Assembly (NCBI GenBank): GCA_020846775.1
Contig: JADLDG010000102.1
Span: forward strand, 1-54,076
Direction: 5' to 3'
Origin: Nitrospirota bacterium
Lineage (GTDB): Bacteria > Nitrospirota > 9FT-COMBO-42-15 > HDB-SIOI813
Length of the DNA: 54,076 nt
Shown here piece after piece: positions 24,424 to 33,160 of this stretch. A program made the position numbers and the translations under genes. Numbering within the stretch: position 1 is the first letter of the stretch; each line of letters begins with the position of its first letter. The notes below the pieces were generated by a model, which did not search any database, was not told the DNA's origin, and was given only the letters and a program-made list of their open reading frames with translations.

Positions 24424-26994
24424 TCATAACTTCTTCATCTCCACATATGTTGTACGTATCGGCCCGAACTCATATTTATTTCCGAGGTCCGGATGTGTCG
24501 GCACTACATGAAAGAAAAAGCCGTATCCATCCCTGTCATCGGGTGTGGCGGTTGCAGCATAGCTGTAGAATCCCTCCCATATTTCCCCGAGGCGCCGCAT
24601 TGGTATCATACCCATGGAATTAAATTGACCATTCTTGTCCATAATGCCCCTGCATATTTCTACCGTCACGTCGCCAGGAGATATAGGGCCAAGATCAGTG
24701 GTTATGATTACCTCGAAATCAGGGAGGATGTTTCCTTCCCCGTCTTTAAGGTTTTCACCCTTCTCTATGGAGACAATCTTTATGTACTCCCAGTTCTTCT
24801 TCATCCATGCCTTCCACTCAGCCAGTTCCTTTGATTTGGCAAAATTATCTTCCCTGATCCTGTCACCTCTCTCAAAGGTCGGGATATACATAGTTGTGGT
24901 ATAATCACTGACCATCCTGGCTGTGCTGAATTCCGGAGTAGTTGTGCGTATTGACTCTTTTACAACGCTCAGCCACTGTTCAGGAATGCCCGCTTCATCC
25001 CTGCGGTAATAGAGAGGTACAATCTCCTGCTCTAATTTCTCATAAATGTCTTCGCTGTCTGTCTTGTCCTGTAAATCTTCATTATCATAATTTTCGTTGC
25101 TGCCTATCGGCCAGCCATTCTTTCCGTTGTAGCCTTCGACCCACCACCCATCCAGAACACTGAAATTAATTGTGCCGTTTATACCGGCCTTCTGTCCGCT
25201 TGTGCCGCTTGCCTCATAAGGTCTCCTCGGCGTGTTAAACCAGATGTCAACACCTGCAACAAGATGACGTGCGACATGCATATCATAGCCTTCAATCATT
25301 ACTACTTTACCCATGAATTCCTTCATCTGTGAGATTTCATAAACCCGTTTAATGAAGGCCTGTCCCGGTTTATCAGCAGGGTGTGCCTTTCCTGCAAACA
25401 ACAGCTGAACGGGTCTTTTTTTATCATTCAAAATCTTTTTCAGCCGGTCAAGATCACTGAAGATAAGAGTTGCACGCTTATAGGTAGCAAATCTCCTGGC
25501 AAATCCTATTGTGAGTGCATCAGGATTCAGAACGACTTCTGCTGTCGTTCCCTTCTTTTCATGGTCAGAAAATCTGTTTGCCTGAAGAGATAGAATATTC
25601 CGAAGGGACTTAATCATCAATGCCTTCATACCCTTTTGTACCTCCCACAGCTCTGCATCAGGAATATCATATACCTTCTTCCATACGTCAGGTTCAAGAA
25701 GACCGTCCTGCCAGTCTGTCCCGACATACTTGTCAAAAAGACGTCTTATGGAGGGATCAATCCACGTCATTGTGTGGACCCCGTTTGTTATATGCCCGAT
25801 TGGTATCTCACCGAGGGGTACGCCGAACCATACGTCATTCCAGATGGTTCTCGATACCTGGCCGTGCAGTTTACTTACCCCGTTGCTCTGTGCAGAAAAA
25901 TGGAAGGCAAGAATAGTAAGGCTGAAGAGGTCAGATCCTCCGCCTGTAGGACGAAGGCCAAAACGCATGAACTCGTGTAATTTGACACTGAATTTATCTA
26001 TGTATTTCTTAAAATATTTCTCTATCAGCATGAGTGAGAAGGCGTCATTTCCGGCAGGAACCGGTGTATGGGTCGTAAAAATAGTATTGCCTTTAACTGC
26101 CTCCAGTGCCTCGGCAAATGTCAGTCCTTCTTCCCTTGTTAATCTCAGTATCCGTTCAAGACCAAGAAAGACTGAATGTCCCTCATTCATGTGCCATACA
26201 TTAGGGCGCAGGCCGATTGCTTCAAGCGCCTTTACACCACCTATGCCGAGCAAAATCTCCTGCGATATCCTTACCTCATGGTCGCCGCCATAGAGATTGT
26301 ATGTTAATCTCCTGTCTTCAACACTGTTTTCTTCTATATCTGAGTCAAGCAATATAAGGTTTATTCGTCCTACATCAACCTTCCAGATCTTTGCCTTCAG
26401 TGTCCTTCCTGGCAGTTCAACACTGATAACAATATCATTACCGGACAAATTCATAACAGGTCTGACAGGCATGTCAGTAAAGTCATACCTTTCATAGACT
26501 GCCTCCTGCTCACCTCTTTTATTTATCTGCTGTTTAAAGTATCCCTGCCGGTAGAGCAGTCCGACGGCGACAAAAGGAAGCCCAAGATCACTTGCAGCCT
26601 TACAGTGGTCCCCGGCAAGGACGCCGAGGCCGCCTGAGTATATTGGTAAGGACTCGTGAAGGCCGAATTCCGCTGAGAAATAAGCAATAGACATCTTATT
26701 ATGGTTTGGGTATGTCCTTGTAAACCAGGTCTCCTTAGGATTGCAGTAATCGTCAAATTCTTTAATTACATTACGATACAGGGTAAGTACTTCTTCTTTA
26801 AATACCGCCTCAATAAGCGCCTCTTTGCTCAGGCGTCTTATAAAGATCACAGGATTATTTTTTGCTTCTTTCCAATGAACTTTATCTATAGACGCAAAAA
26901 GATCCTGGGCTTTAGGATTCCAGGACCACCATAGATTATAGGCAATCCGGTTTAATTTATTCACTATTGTTACAGGTGTTTCTTCAGCGGACAT
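24424..26994 (-). CDS. glgP: Alpha-glucan (glycogen) phosphorylase, GT35
   Basis: Releases glucose-1-phosphate from alpha-1,4-glucans with a pyridoxal phosphate cofactor. The 856-residue form belongs to the shorter bacterial/archaeal branch that starts with NRIAYNLWWSWNPKAQDLF. Marks are YFSAEFGLHESLPIYSGGLGVLAGDH, HMNEGHSVFLGLERI, HTPVPAGNDAF, FARRFATYKRATLIFSDLDRL and the PLP region EASGTSGQKAGINGTINFSVLDGWW. An AGGAGG site precedes the ATG. With glgC at 5810-7027 it shows that the cell cycles glycogen. The synthase and branching genes are outside the window. Confidence 0.95.
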   Translation of the reverse strand: MSAEETPVTIVNKLNRIAYNLWWSWNPKAQDLFASIDKVHWKEAKNNPVIFIRRLSKEALIEAVFKEEVLTLYRNVIKEFDDYCNPKETWFTRTYPNHNKMSIAYFSAEFGLHESLPIYSGGLGVLAGDHCKAASDLGLPFVAVGLLYRQGYFKQQINKRGEQEAVYERYDFTDMPVRPVMNLSGNDIVISVELPGRTLKAKIWKVDVGRINLILLDSDIEENSVEDRRLTYNLYGGDHEVRISQEILLGIGGVKALEAIGLRPNVWHMNEGHSVFLGLERILRLTREEGLTFAEALEAVKGNTIFTTHTPVPAGNDAFSLMLIEKYFKKYIDKFSVKLHEFMRFGLRPTGGGSDLFSLTILAFHFSAQSNGVSKLHGQVSRTIWNDVWFGVPLGEIPIGHITNGVHTMTWIDPSIRRLFDKYVGTDWQDGLLEPDVWKKVYDIPDAELWEVQKGMKALMIKSLRNILSLQANRFSDHEKKGTTAEVVLNPDALTIGFARRFATYKRATLIFSDLDRLKKILNDKKRPVQLLFAGKAHPADKPGQAFIKRVYEISQMKEFMGKVVMIEGYDMHVARHLVAGVDIWFNTPRRPYEASGTSGQKAGINGTINFSVLDGWWVEGYNGKNGWPIGSNENYDNEDLQDKTDSEDIYEKLEQEIVPLYYRRDEAGIPEQWLSVVKESIRTTTPEFSTARMVSDYTTTMYIPTFERGDRIREDNFAKSKELAEWKAWMKKNWEYIKIVSIEKGENLKDGEGNILPDFEVIITTDLGPISPGDVTVEICRGIMDKNGQFNSMGMIPMRRLGEIWEGFYSYAATATPDDRDGYGFFFHVVPTHPDLGNKYEFGPIRTTYVEMKKL

Positions 26995-27021
26995 AATTTC
27001 GATTCCTCCTGGTTGGCAATA

Positions 27022-27870
27022 TTATAGCACAATCATTTGTCGTAAACACTTCAGATTTATCTTGTCTTCCTTCATATCCGGGCCCTTAGGTGTTTCAATG
27101 ATCCTGGCTGCATTGTTGAATCTCACGTCATTCATTATAGTGCGAAAACTCTCTATTCCAATGAATCCCTTTCCTATATGTTCGTGTCTGTCAACGCGGC
27201 TATCCAGCATTTTCTTTGAATCATTTAAATGAATGCAGACAAGTCTGTCAAGTCCTGTAATGTTGTTAAATTCATCTACTACCTTTTCGTATCCTTCAGT
27301 TGTCCTTATATCATATCCAGCAGCGAATATGTGGCAGGTGTCAATGCATGTCTTTATTCTGTGACTATGTATAACTCCAGAGATGATGTTGCTCAGATGT
27401 TCGAACCTGTATCCTATGGTTGTCCCCTGACCTGCTGTAGTCTCTAAAGCGATATCAACCCCCCACCCGTCGGTTTTGGTGAATATTATATCGAGAGACA
27501 TGATAATATTCTTTATACCCTCACCTTCACCTATCCCGGTATGCGCACCAGGGTGTAAAACGATATACGGAATCTCAAGTATCCTGCACCTCTCCATCTC
27601 GCTGATCAGGGCGTCTACGGATCTATTTCGGAGCTCATCGTTGCCTGAGGCAAGGTTTATTAAATAAGAAGCGTGAGCTATGACCTGCAGTATACCGCTG
27701 TCTTTGCGAAGTTCCTTGAATCTGCCGGCCTCTTCCCCGGTAACAGGCTTCCCCATCCACTGGCTGGAGTTCTGAGTAAACAACTGGATTGCCGAACATG
27801 ATAGGGACACACCCCTCTCAATTGCCTTATCAATGCCTCCTGCTATTGACATGTGTGCGCCAAGGAGCAT
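27022..27870 (-). CDS. nfo: Endonuclease IV (AP endonuclease)
   Basis: Zinc-dependent AP endonuclease of base-excision repair. The protein reads LLGAHMSIAGGIDKAIERG, QLFTQNSSQW, VIAHASYLINLASGN, IVLHPGAHTGIGEGEGI, ALETTAGQG, CIDTCHIFAAGYD, HLNDSKKMLDSRVDRHEHIGKG and AARIIETPKGP, with all expected His/Glu/Asp metal ligands. The open frame extends 82 codons upstream across the feoB promoter, but those residues have no family character. The ATG at 27870 gives the normal length of 282. A start at 27924 cannot be excluded. Confidence 0.95.
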   Translation of the reverse strand: MLLGAHMSIAGGIDKAIERGVSLSCSAIQLFTQNSSQWMGKPVTGEEAGRFKELRKDSGILQVIAHASYLINLASGNDELRNRSVDALISEMERCRILEIPYIVLHPGAHTGIGEGEGIKNIIMSLDIIFTKTDGWGVDIALETTAGQGTTIGYRFEHLSNIISGVIHSHRIKTCIDTCHIFAAGYDIRTTEGYEKVVDEFNNITGLDRLVCIHLNDSKKMLDSRVDRHEHIGKGFIGIESFRTIMNDVRFNNAARIIETPKGPDMKEDKINLKCLRQMIVL

Positions 27871-27917
27871 CGTTTGATTATAACCTGTATTGTCTGAGAT
27901 TTGCCACAAAACAGCTA

Positions 27918-27947
27918 TTGACATAGTACCTGAGTTTTTACTATAGT
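27918..27947 (+). promoter_or_regulatory. Promoter of feoB
   Basis: Perfect TTGACA at 27918-27923, 18-bp spacer, TATAGT at 27942-27947, directly followed by the palindromic Fur-like box. Confidence 0.65.
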
Positions 27948-27955
27948 AGTTACAA

Positions 27956-27976
27956 TGAAATTGATAACCAATTTCA
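27956..27976 (+). promoter_or_regulatory. Fur-like operator upstream of feoB
   Basis: Perfect inverted repeat TGAAATTG (27956-27963), 5-bp centre, CAATTTCA (27969-27976), placed at the expected transcription start and 18 bp before the feoB ATG. The shape fits a Fur box. A DtxR-type site is less likely, though the neighbouring regulator is of DtxR type. Confidence 0.7.
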
Positions 27977-27994
27977 ATATTTAGGGTAAGCCTT

Positions 27995-29962
27995 ATGCAT
28001 GGGCACACGGTAAAGGATAATAAAACAGTCAGCAAGATTGCAATTGTCGGAAACCCCAATGTTGGAAAGAGTGTAATCTTTGGTCTCCTGACAGGAAGAT
28101 ACGCGACGGTTTCCAATTACCCCGGGACTACGGTTACTCTGACTACAGGGTCATGCAGGGTAGGTGGTGAAGACCTGCCGGTCACTGATACCCCGGGTGT
28201 TAATACCCTCATCCCCATGTCTGAAGATGAGGTCGTAACAAGGGACATTCTCCTGAATGATGAGGTAAGGCTCGTTGTACAGGTTGCAGATGCAAAAAAC
28301 CTCGGACGCGGACTGCAGATTAGTATACAGCTTGCAGAGATGGGCCTCCCGTTTATTCTTGTCCTTAACATGTGGGATGAGGCAGGAAACCGTGGTCTGG
28401 ATATAAACACGCAGAAACTTGCCGGTATTGTTGGTACTACGGTTATACCTACCGTTGGTGTGGAAAGAAAAGGTATAAAAGAACTACGCGATTCCCTGTC
28501 AGACAGGAAATTTTCTTCTCTCGGCATTACATATGGACGGATTATAGAGGGGGGCATTAAAAGGCTCGAGGCACTTCTGCCTCAAACGAAGATCTCAGGA
28601 CGTTCTATTGCCCTTATGCTCCTTGCCGGAGACGCCAGTCTGAAACCATGGATTAGCAAGAGCATAACCCCCTCAGATATTAATAAAATTGAAGACATAC
28701 GACTGGATATCCAGAACAGGTTTCATGAACCGCTGGGGTATGTAATTAATCAGGCCAGGATAAAGAAGGCTGAGAATATTGTAGCAGGCGTCATGTCGAG
28801 ATCACAGGGAAAAGGAACCACAGTTACCACTAAACTCGGAAGATGGGCTATGCACCCCATATGGGGAATACCGGTACTTCTGGCCGTATTATTTATGATG
28901 TATGAGTTTGTCGGTGTCTTCGGAGCGCAGGTACTTGCAGGACTTCTCGAAGAAGGACTATTTGGAGTTTATATAAATCCTTATATGACAATCATTGCTG
29001 AGCGGTTTATCAGAGACTCATTCTTCAGGGATCTGTTTGTTGGAGAATACGGTATCATCACAATGGCGCTGACTTATTCTATCGCCATCATACTTCCTGT
29101 AGTAGGTACCTTCTTCATAGCATTTGGCATACTCGAGGATTCCGGATATCTCCCGAGACTTGCCGTAATGGTTCACAAGATATTCAAACTTATGGGACTG
29201 CACGGAAAGGCCGTGCTCCCTATGGTCCTGGGACTTGGCTGCGACACAATGGCTACCTTAACGGCAAGGGTAATGGAGACAAGGAAAGAGAGGGTAATCG
29301 TGACACTTCTTCTTGCCCTCGGAGTCCCGTGCTCAGCGCAACTGGGCGTGATCCTGGGGATGCTTGGCGGTGTTTCAGCCTCTGCTACTCTCATCTGGGC
29401 ATTTGTGGTGTTACTGGTATTATTTATTGTAGGATTCCTGTCCTCTAAAATATTGAAGGGAGAAGGGTCTGATTTTGTCTTCGATATCCCGCCGCTCCGC
29501 ATACCGGTATTATCAAACATTATTTTTAAGACACTCTCAAGGATTAATTGGTATCTAAAAGAGGCTGTCCCCCTGTTTATTGTCGGGACGCTGATACTGT
29601 TTACCCTCGATAAGATTGGAGGGCTTGCAGCAGTTGAGAGAATAGCAAATCCGGTAGTCGTCGGTTTTCTTGGATTGCCTGGTAAGGCTACAGAGGCATT
29701 CCTGATAGGCTTTCTCAGGAGGGACTACGGTGCGGCCGGACTCTTCTCGCTTGCGCAGTCAGGACAACTTAATCCAAACCAGGTTGTTGTGAGCCTGGTG
29801 ACCATCACCCTATTTGTCCCGTGTGTCGCAAATCTTCTTGTCATGGTCAAAGAGTGCGGGCTTAAGACAGCCCTTGCCATTGTGATGTTTATATTCCCTT
29901 TTGCATTTTTAGTAGGAGGAGTGTTAAACTTTGTCTTTATCCTGTTTGGCATTAAATTATGA
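27995..29962 (+). CDS. feoB: Ferrous iron transporter FeoB (variant core motif)
   Basis: Inner-membrane Fe2+ importer with an N-terminal GTPase: G1 GNPNVGKS (19-26), G3 DTPG (65-68) and G4 NMWD (125-128), the FeoB form. A helical GDI-like spacer and about eight transmembrane helices (from about 290) follow. The membrane core is unusual. The place of the classical GCNVP motif is taken by GLGCDTMATLTARVMETRKER (about 410-430), and the second Cys motif reads GVPCSAQ rather than MSCGAR. At 655 residues it is shorter than E. coli FeoB (773). No separate feoA is present; the FeoA-like domain is fused to the next gene's regulator. Fur control is probable from the upstream box. Confidence 0.93.
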   Translation: MHGHTVKDNKTVSKIAIVGNPNVGKSVIFGLLTGRYATVSNYPGTTVTLTTGSCRVGGEDLPVTDTPGVNTLIPMSEDEVVTRDILLNDEVRLVVQVADAKNLGRGLQISIQLAEMGLPFILVLNMWDEAGNRGLDINTQKLAGIVGTTVIPTVGVERKGIKELRDSLSDRKFSSLGITYGRIIEGGIKRLEALLPQTKISGRSIALMLLAGDASLKPWISKSITPSDINKIEDIRLDIQNRFHEPLGYVINQARIKKAENIVAGVMSRSQGKGTTVTTKLGRWAMHPIWGIPVLLAVLFMMYEFVGVFGAQVLAGLLEEGLFGVYINPYMTIIAERFIRDSFFRDLFVGEYGIITMALTYSIAIILPVVGTFFIAFGILEDSGYLPRLAVMVHKIFKLMGLHGKAVLPMVLGLGCDTMATLTARVMETRKERVIVTLLLALGVPCSAQLGVILGMLGGVSASATLIWAFVVLLVLFIVGFLSSKILKGEGSDFVFDIPPLRIPVLSNIIFKTLSRINWYLKEAVPLFIVGTLILFTLDKIGGLAAVERIANPVVVGFLGLPGKATEAFLIGFLRRDYGAAGLFSLAQSGQLNPNQVVVSLVTITLFVPCVANLLVMVKECGLKTALAIVMFIFPFAFLVGGVLNFVFILFGIKL

Positions 29963-30019
29963 AATCAGGGACAGCGTATGAACATTTAGTAGTCGCTGTT
30001 TCTGCTTGTGAGGTTACGG

Positions 30020-30712
30020 ATGATGGATTATAATAAGGTCAAAGACCTTCATGAAGAGGACCGTATAGACGAACTCCTTGAGGCGATCTGGATGCTGCGG
30101 GAAGAAGGAGAATCACGAATAGATGATGTCAGGAAAATATCAGAGGACCCTGACGTGGAGCAGATATTAACTATCGCTGAGTCCGGACAACTGGTTTTAA
30201 CTGATGATGGCCGTCTTTCTTTCAGCCAGCAAGGCGAGAAACGGGCTGAAAACGTAATCAGGAGGCACAGGCTTGCTGAAAGGCTGCTGTCAGAGGTCTT
30301 CGAGATAGAAGAGAAACAGCTCGAGGACCATGCATGTGAACTGGAGCATACGCATGTCCTGAGCGAGGTTGTCGTAGACAGCATCTGCGCTTTTTTAGGG
30401 CACCCCCCGACATGTCCGCACGGAAAGGCAATCCCAAGGGGTGAGTGCTGTAAGAGATTTTCCCATGATTTAAAGCCACTTGTAGCGCCCCTTACAGAAC
30501 TTCCTATAGGAGGAGATGCGAGAATCGTTTTTATATCATCAAAGTATCATGCGAGGCTTGACAGGCTGAGTTCGCTTGGTATCGTCCCCGGGAGCATCTT
30601 GCGCCTGCATCAGAAACAACCTACATATTTAATAAAGATAGGGGAGACAGAGCTTGCGCTTGACGGGGAGCTGGCGAAAGAGATTTTCGTTAAGAAGATG
30701 CATCATGTATAA
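30020..30712 (+). CDS. DtxR-family metal regulator with C-terminal FeoA/SH3 domain
   Basis: About 230 residues. The middle (ENVIRRHRLAERLLSEVFEIEEKQLEDHACELEH, about 85-118) is the DtxR/MntR dimerisation and metal-binding domain. A Cys/His-rich PPTCPHGKAIPRGECC stretch and a FeoA-type SH3 barrel (about 150-228) follow. The N-terminal winged helix is atypical: the usual recognition helix is shortened and acidic (DPDVEQILTIAESGQLV). The protein may therefore bind DNA poorly or act on FeoB instead. I chose the ATG at 30020, preceded by GAGG; GTG at 30008 and ATG at 30023 are alternatives. It follows feoB by about 57 bp and precedes bacterioferritin, so it belongs to the iron operon. Confidence 0.82.
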   Translation: MMDYNKVKDLHEEDRIDELLEAIWMLREEGESRIDDVRKISEDPDVEQILTIAESGQLVLTDDGRLSFSQQGEKRAENVIRRHRLAERLLSEVFEIEEKQLEDHACELEHTHVLSEVVVDSICAFLGHPPTCPHGKAIPRGECCKRFSHDLKPLVAPLTELPIGGDARIVFISSKYHARLDRLSSLGIVPGSILRLHQKQPTYLIKIGETELALDGELAKEIFVKKMHHV

Positions 30713-30739
30713 TAATACTTATAACCCAGGAGGTGACAA

Positions 30740-31162
30740 ATGAGCAAAGAAAAAATTATTGAGGCGCTTAACAAGGACCTTGCTTTGGAGATTGCAGCAA
30801 CTCTTCAGTATTTGCATCATCATTGGACAGGAGAGGGGTATGACAGCCCGGCAGTACTTGAATTATTTGAGAAGATAGGGCGCGATGAGATGAAGCACAT
30901 GGAGATGATTGCAGAGAGGATTAATTACCTCGGGGGTGATCCGACGACAATTCCGGCTGAGATTAAGAAGGGTGGAGATCTCGTTAAGATGATGAAGGAT
31001 GATCTTGAGGGTGAGAATACTGCGATAACTCAGTACAAGGCTGACATTAAGCTCTTTGATGAATTAGGTGACCCTACAAGCAGGCTGATGATGGAAAAGA
31101 TCCTGTCTGACGAAGAAAGACATGCAGATATATGGGAGACAACTCTTGGAATTAAAAAATAG
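30740..31162 (+). CDS. bfr: Bacterioferritin
   Basis: A 140-residue four-helix ferritin-like iron-storage protein. Ferroxidase ligands are visible: Glu17 in LALEIAA, the IGRDEMKHMEMIAERI helix (Glu, His, and a Met at the usual heme-axial place), Glu in EGENTAITQY, and SDEERHADIWE (Glu, His). The length is a little shorter than E. coli Bfr (158). An AGGAGG site precedes the ATG. It lies 28 bp after the DtxR-FeoA gene and is followed by a strong hairpin, ending the iron operon. Confidence 0.92.
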   Translation: MSKEKIIEALNKDLALEIAATLQYLHHHWTGEGYDSPAVLELFEKIGRDEMKHMEMIAERINYLGGDPTTIPAEIKKGGDLVKMMKDDLEGENTAITQYKADIKLFDELGDPTSRLMMEKILSDEERHADIWETTLGIKK

Positions 31163-31180
31163 GCAGCAGTGAAAAGAGCA

Positions 31181-31213
31181 GGGGGACATTTCCTTGTAAA
31201 GAAAGTGTCCCCC
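31181..31213. terminator. Hairpin between bfr and the convergent gene, probable bidirectional terminator
   Basis: GGGGGACATTTC and GAAAGTGTCCCCC form a stem with one bulge, 19 bp after the bfr stop and 20 bp from the end of the opposite gene. T-rich sequence is weak on both sides. The stem is of the GGGGACA repeat type also seen in mutS. Confidence 0.6.
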
Positions 31214-31232
31214 ATTAGACTTTATGGATTTA

Positions 31233-32090
31233 TTACTTACTTTTTACTATCTGTTTCTGAGCTGCCGTATAATCTCCAATGACGAGATCATAAACCACAT
31301 TACCGTCTGAGCTGCTTACCTTTCCTTCGTATGGTGATTTTACTGCCAGGAGTCGTCTCCTCACAGTCTCGCTTATAAATTTGGCATCTCCTTCAATGTT
31401 TTTATATGCCTGCTGCTGGTTCACAGGCTTTACTATGATCTTACCCCGGATGTTTCCGGAAGGTGTCAGGGTGAATGCGCCTGCCATGGCATGAATGTCC
31501 TTAGGGTTTCTGAAGGCAGGGATTAACAAGGCGTTTTTCTGTGCCTCAAGGATTAGAGACATGTGATCGTCCGAGTTATTTCCCCAGAACCGTATGCCCC
31601 CATCTTTCCATTCCTTAAAAGTAGGTGTCAGGATACCCGAGCTTGAAATATCTGAAGGATTCTTGAATCGTTTAAGCACATTTTGCAGTGACTCTTTCTT
31701 ATTTCCTATAAAGACCCATCCATCCCACTGGGCATATGATGATAATTGTTTATTTTCCGGGGGCTGGCTTGGATTATAGAAAATTTTTTCACCGTGCGGG
31801 CCCTTGATGTTTTTAGCGATTTTACCACCGGCGATCTTATCTAAGTTTGCCGTCGTGCCCTTATATGCAATTACCGGTAAGATGTCGGGGGGATAAGTGA
31901 TTAAATAAAATGACGATGGGGTCTTCGATATTATGTCTTCCCCCTCAGAAGAAAAGCGGAGGTTTTTTGATATAAATTCTTTAACCCCTGGTTTATCCTT
32001 ATTGAATTCAAAGGTGAGTGCATGGACCCCACCTTTTATACCGAGGATCAATAGTGAGGTAATAATTATACTGATGAATATCTTTTTCAT
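31233..32090 (-). CDS. Exported protein of unknown function
   Basis: 285 residues with a clear signal peptide (MKKIFISIIITSLLILGIKGGVHA) and no further membrane segment, so probably periplasmic. I do not recognise the family. Features are a beta-rich body with an AQWDGWVFIGNKKESLQNVLKRFK segment, and a late VVYDLVIGDYTAAQKQ tail. The ATG overlaps the stop of the upstream gene by 4 nt (ATGA), so the two are translated together. That neighbour shares the plan of N-terminal hydrophobic segment, beta-rich body and acidic/Ser-rich middle, suggesting either a functional pair or distant paralogues. Confidence 0.75.
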   Translation of the reverse strand: MKKIFISIIITSLLILGIKGGVHALTFEFNKDKPGVKEFISKNLRFSSEGEDIISKTPSSFYLITYPPDILPVIAYKGTTANLDKIAGGKIAKNIKGPHGEKIFYNPSQPPENKQLSSYAQWDGWVFIGNKKESLQNVLKRFKNPSDISSSGILTPTFKEWKDGGIRFWGNNSDDHMSLILEAQKNALLIPAFRNPKDIHAMAGAFTLTPSGNIRGKIIVKPVNQQQAYKNIEGDAKFISETVRRRLLAVKSPYEGKVSSSDGNVVYDLVIGDYTAAQKQIVKSK

Positions 32091-33010
32091 TGTTTCCCTC
32101 CTTCAGGATGAATCATTATTTGAGCTGTTATTGTACTCTCTTCCCTGTTAATTGTAACGTCAGTCTTCATATTTTGCGCGTAGAGATATCTTTCAAGCAG
32201 GCTGACCAAATAGGTTATGTCACCTTCCAATCCCTCAAAATCGCCATCCTCACGACCTGTAAGGGCGATCATTCCGGAGATAGTATCACTGCCCGTTTGC
32301 CTGATATCAAATGAACCTTTAACCATACTGCCTGCAGAAGGCATCAGCACGAAGCCTGCCCTGCCCTCCAGCGACTCAATAGCCTTTGTAACGTCTCCGT
32401 CAATATTTGAAAACGAGACGCTTGATATAATCCTGTTATCACTTGTCTCAGATCCTGATATTTGAAGATCCGACCTGTCTGCAGCAGGATTAGCTGTTGA
32501 TACGGGCCCGATAATCTTATCTATAATGTTTTCTCCCTCTGCAAAAAAAAGCGTCCGGCCATCCTGATAAAGGAGGATTCTCTGGCCTGAAGGGGCTCTC
32601 AGGACAGATTCGCCCTCAACAGCTCCCATACCCCTGTATTGCATCTGCCCTATAATAATTCCGTGAAACATCCTGAATAGTTTTGACCTCCATCCGAGGT
32701 CTGTAACTATAGCCCAGCCGTTTCCTTCTTTGCTGCCCTGAAGATAGAACTCCATTACAGGAGGAATAAGGGGTCTTAAAAAAAAAGGTACATTGCCTGC
32801 TGCTGCAGGGTTACCAGGTATTGCAGAAACAAATGCGGAAAAGGGTTTGTCCAGAAGGGGCTTTATCCTTACTACACCTGTAATATAAGCCTGCCCATAC
32901 AGGGTATCCTTTCGTGCCGATGGGTGCAGAGGTATAAGCAACCACAGCAAGGCCGCAACTATAATAATCAGTACAACAAGAGCTGCCGTTCTAAGCCTGA
33001 TAAATCTCAT
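32087..33010 (-). CDS. Membrane-anchored or exported protein of unknown function
   Basis: 307 residues starting with a hydrophobic segment (LVVLIIIVAALLWLLIPL, about 11-28) that could be an uncleaved anchor. The rest is periplasmic in prediction, with ILLYQDGRTLFFAEGENIIDKIIG and EGLEGDITYLVSLLERYLYA as the most regular stretches. I cannot name a family. It is first of a two-gene unit (ATGA overlap with the next gene). The adenine/thymine-rich 150-bp gap upstream (33011-33160) holds nothing I can assign. Confidence 0.72.
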   Translation of the reverse strand: MRFIRLRTAALVVLIIIVAALLWLLIPLHPSARKDTLYGQAYITGVVRIKPLLDKPFSAFVSAIPGNPAAAGNVPFFLRPLIPPVMEFYLQGSKEGNGWAIVTDLGWRSKLFRMFHGIIIGQMQYRGMGAVEGESVLRAPSGQRILLYQDGRTLFFAEGENIIDKIIGPVSTANPAADRSDLQISGSETSDNRIISSVSFSNIDGDVTKAIESLEGRAGFVLMPSAGSMVKGSFDIRQTGSDTISGMIALTGREDGDFEGLEGDITYLVSLLERYLYAQNMKTDVTINREESTITAQIMIHPEGGKQ

Positions 33011-33160
33011 CCCTTAGCCTCTTATAATCAGCAAATATACCATGTTATTTCTTAGTTTATGTTTAATATTGCCCAGTTCAGGGAAGGTAATAGGGTTTTA
33101 GCTGAGACGTTATTTTATCAGCAGGATATAATAAGTCAATAGTAAAAATATAGCAGCCGT

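Noticed and set aside
27871-28116. 82-residue N-terminal extension of endonuclease IV
   Set aside because: It runs antisense through the feoB promoter and GTPase start and has no family similarity; ATG at 27870 gives the normal length.
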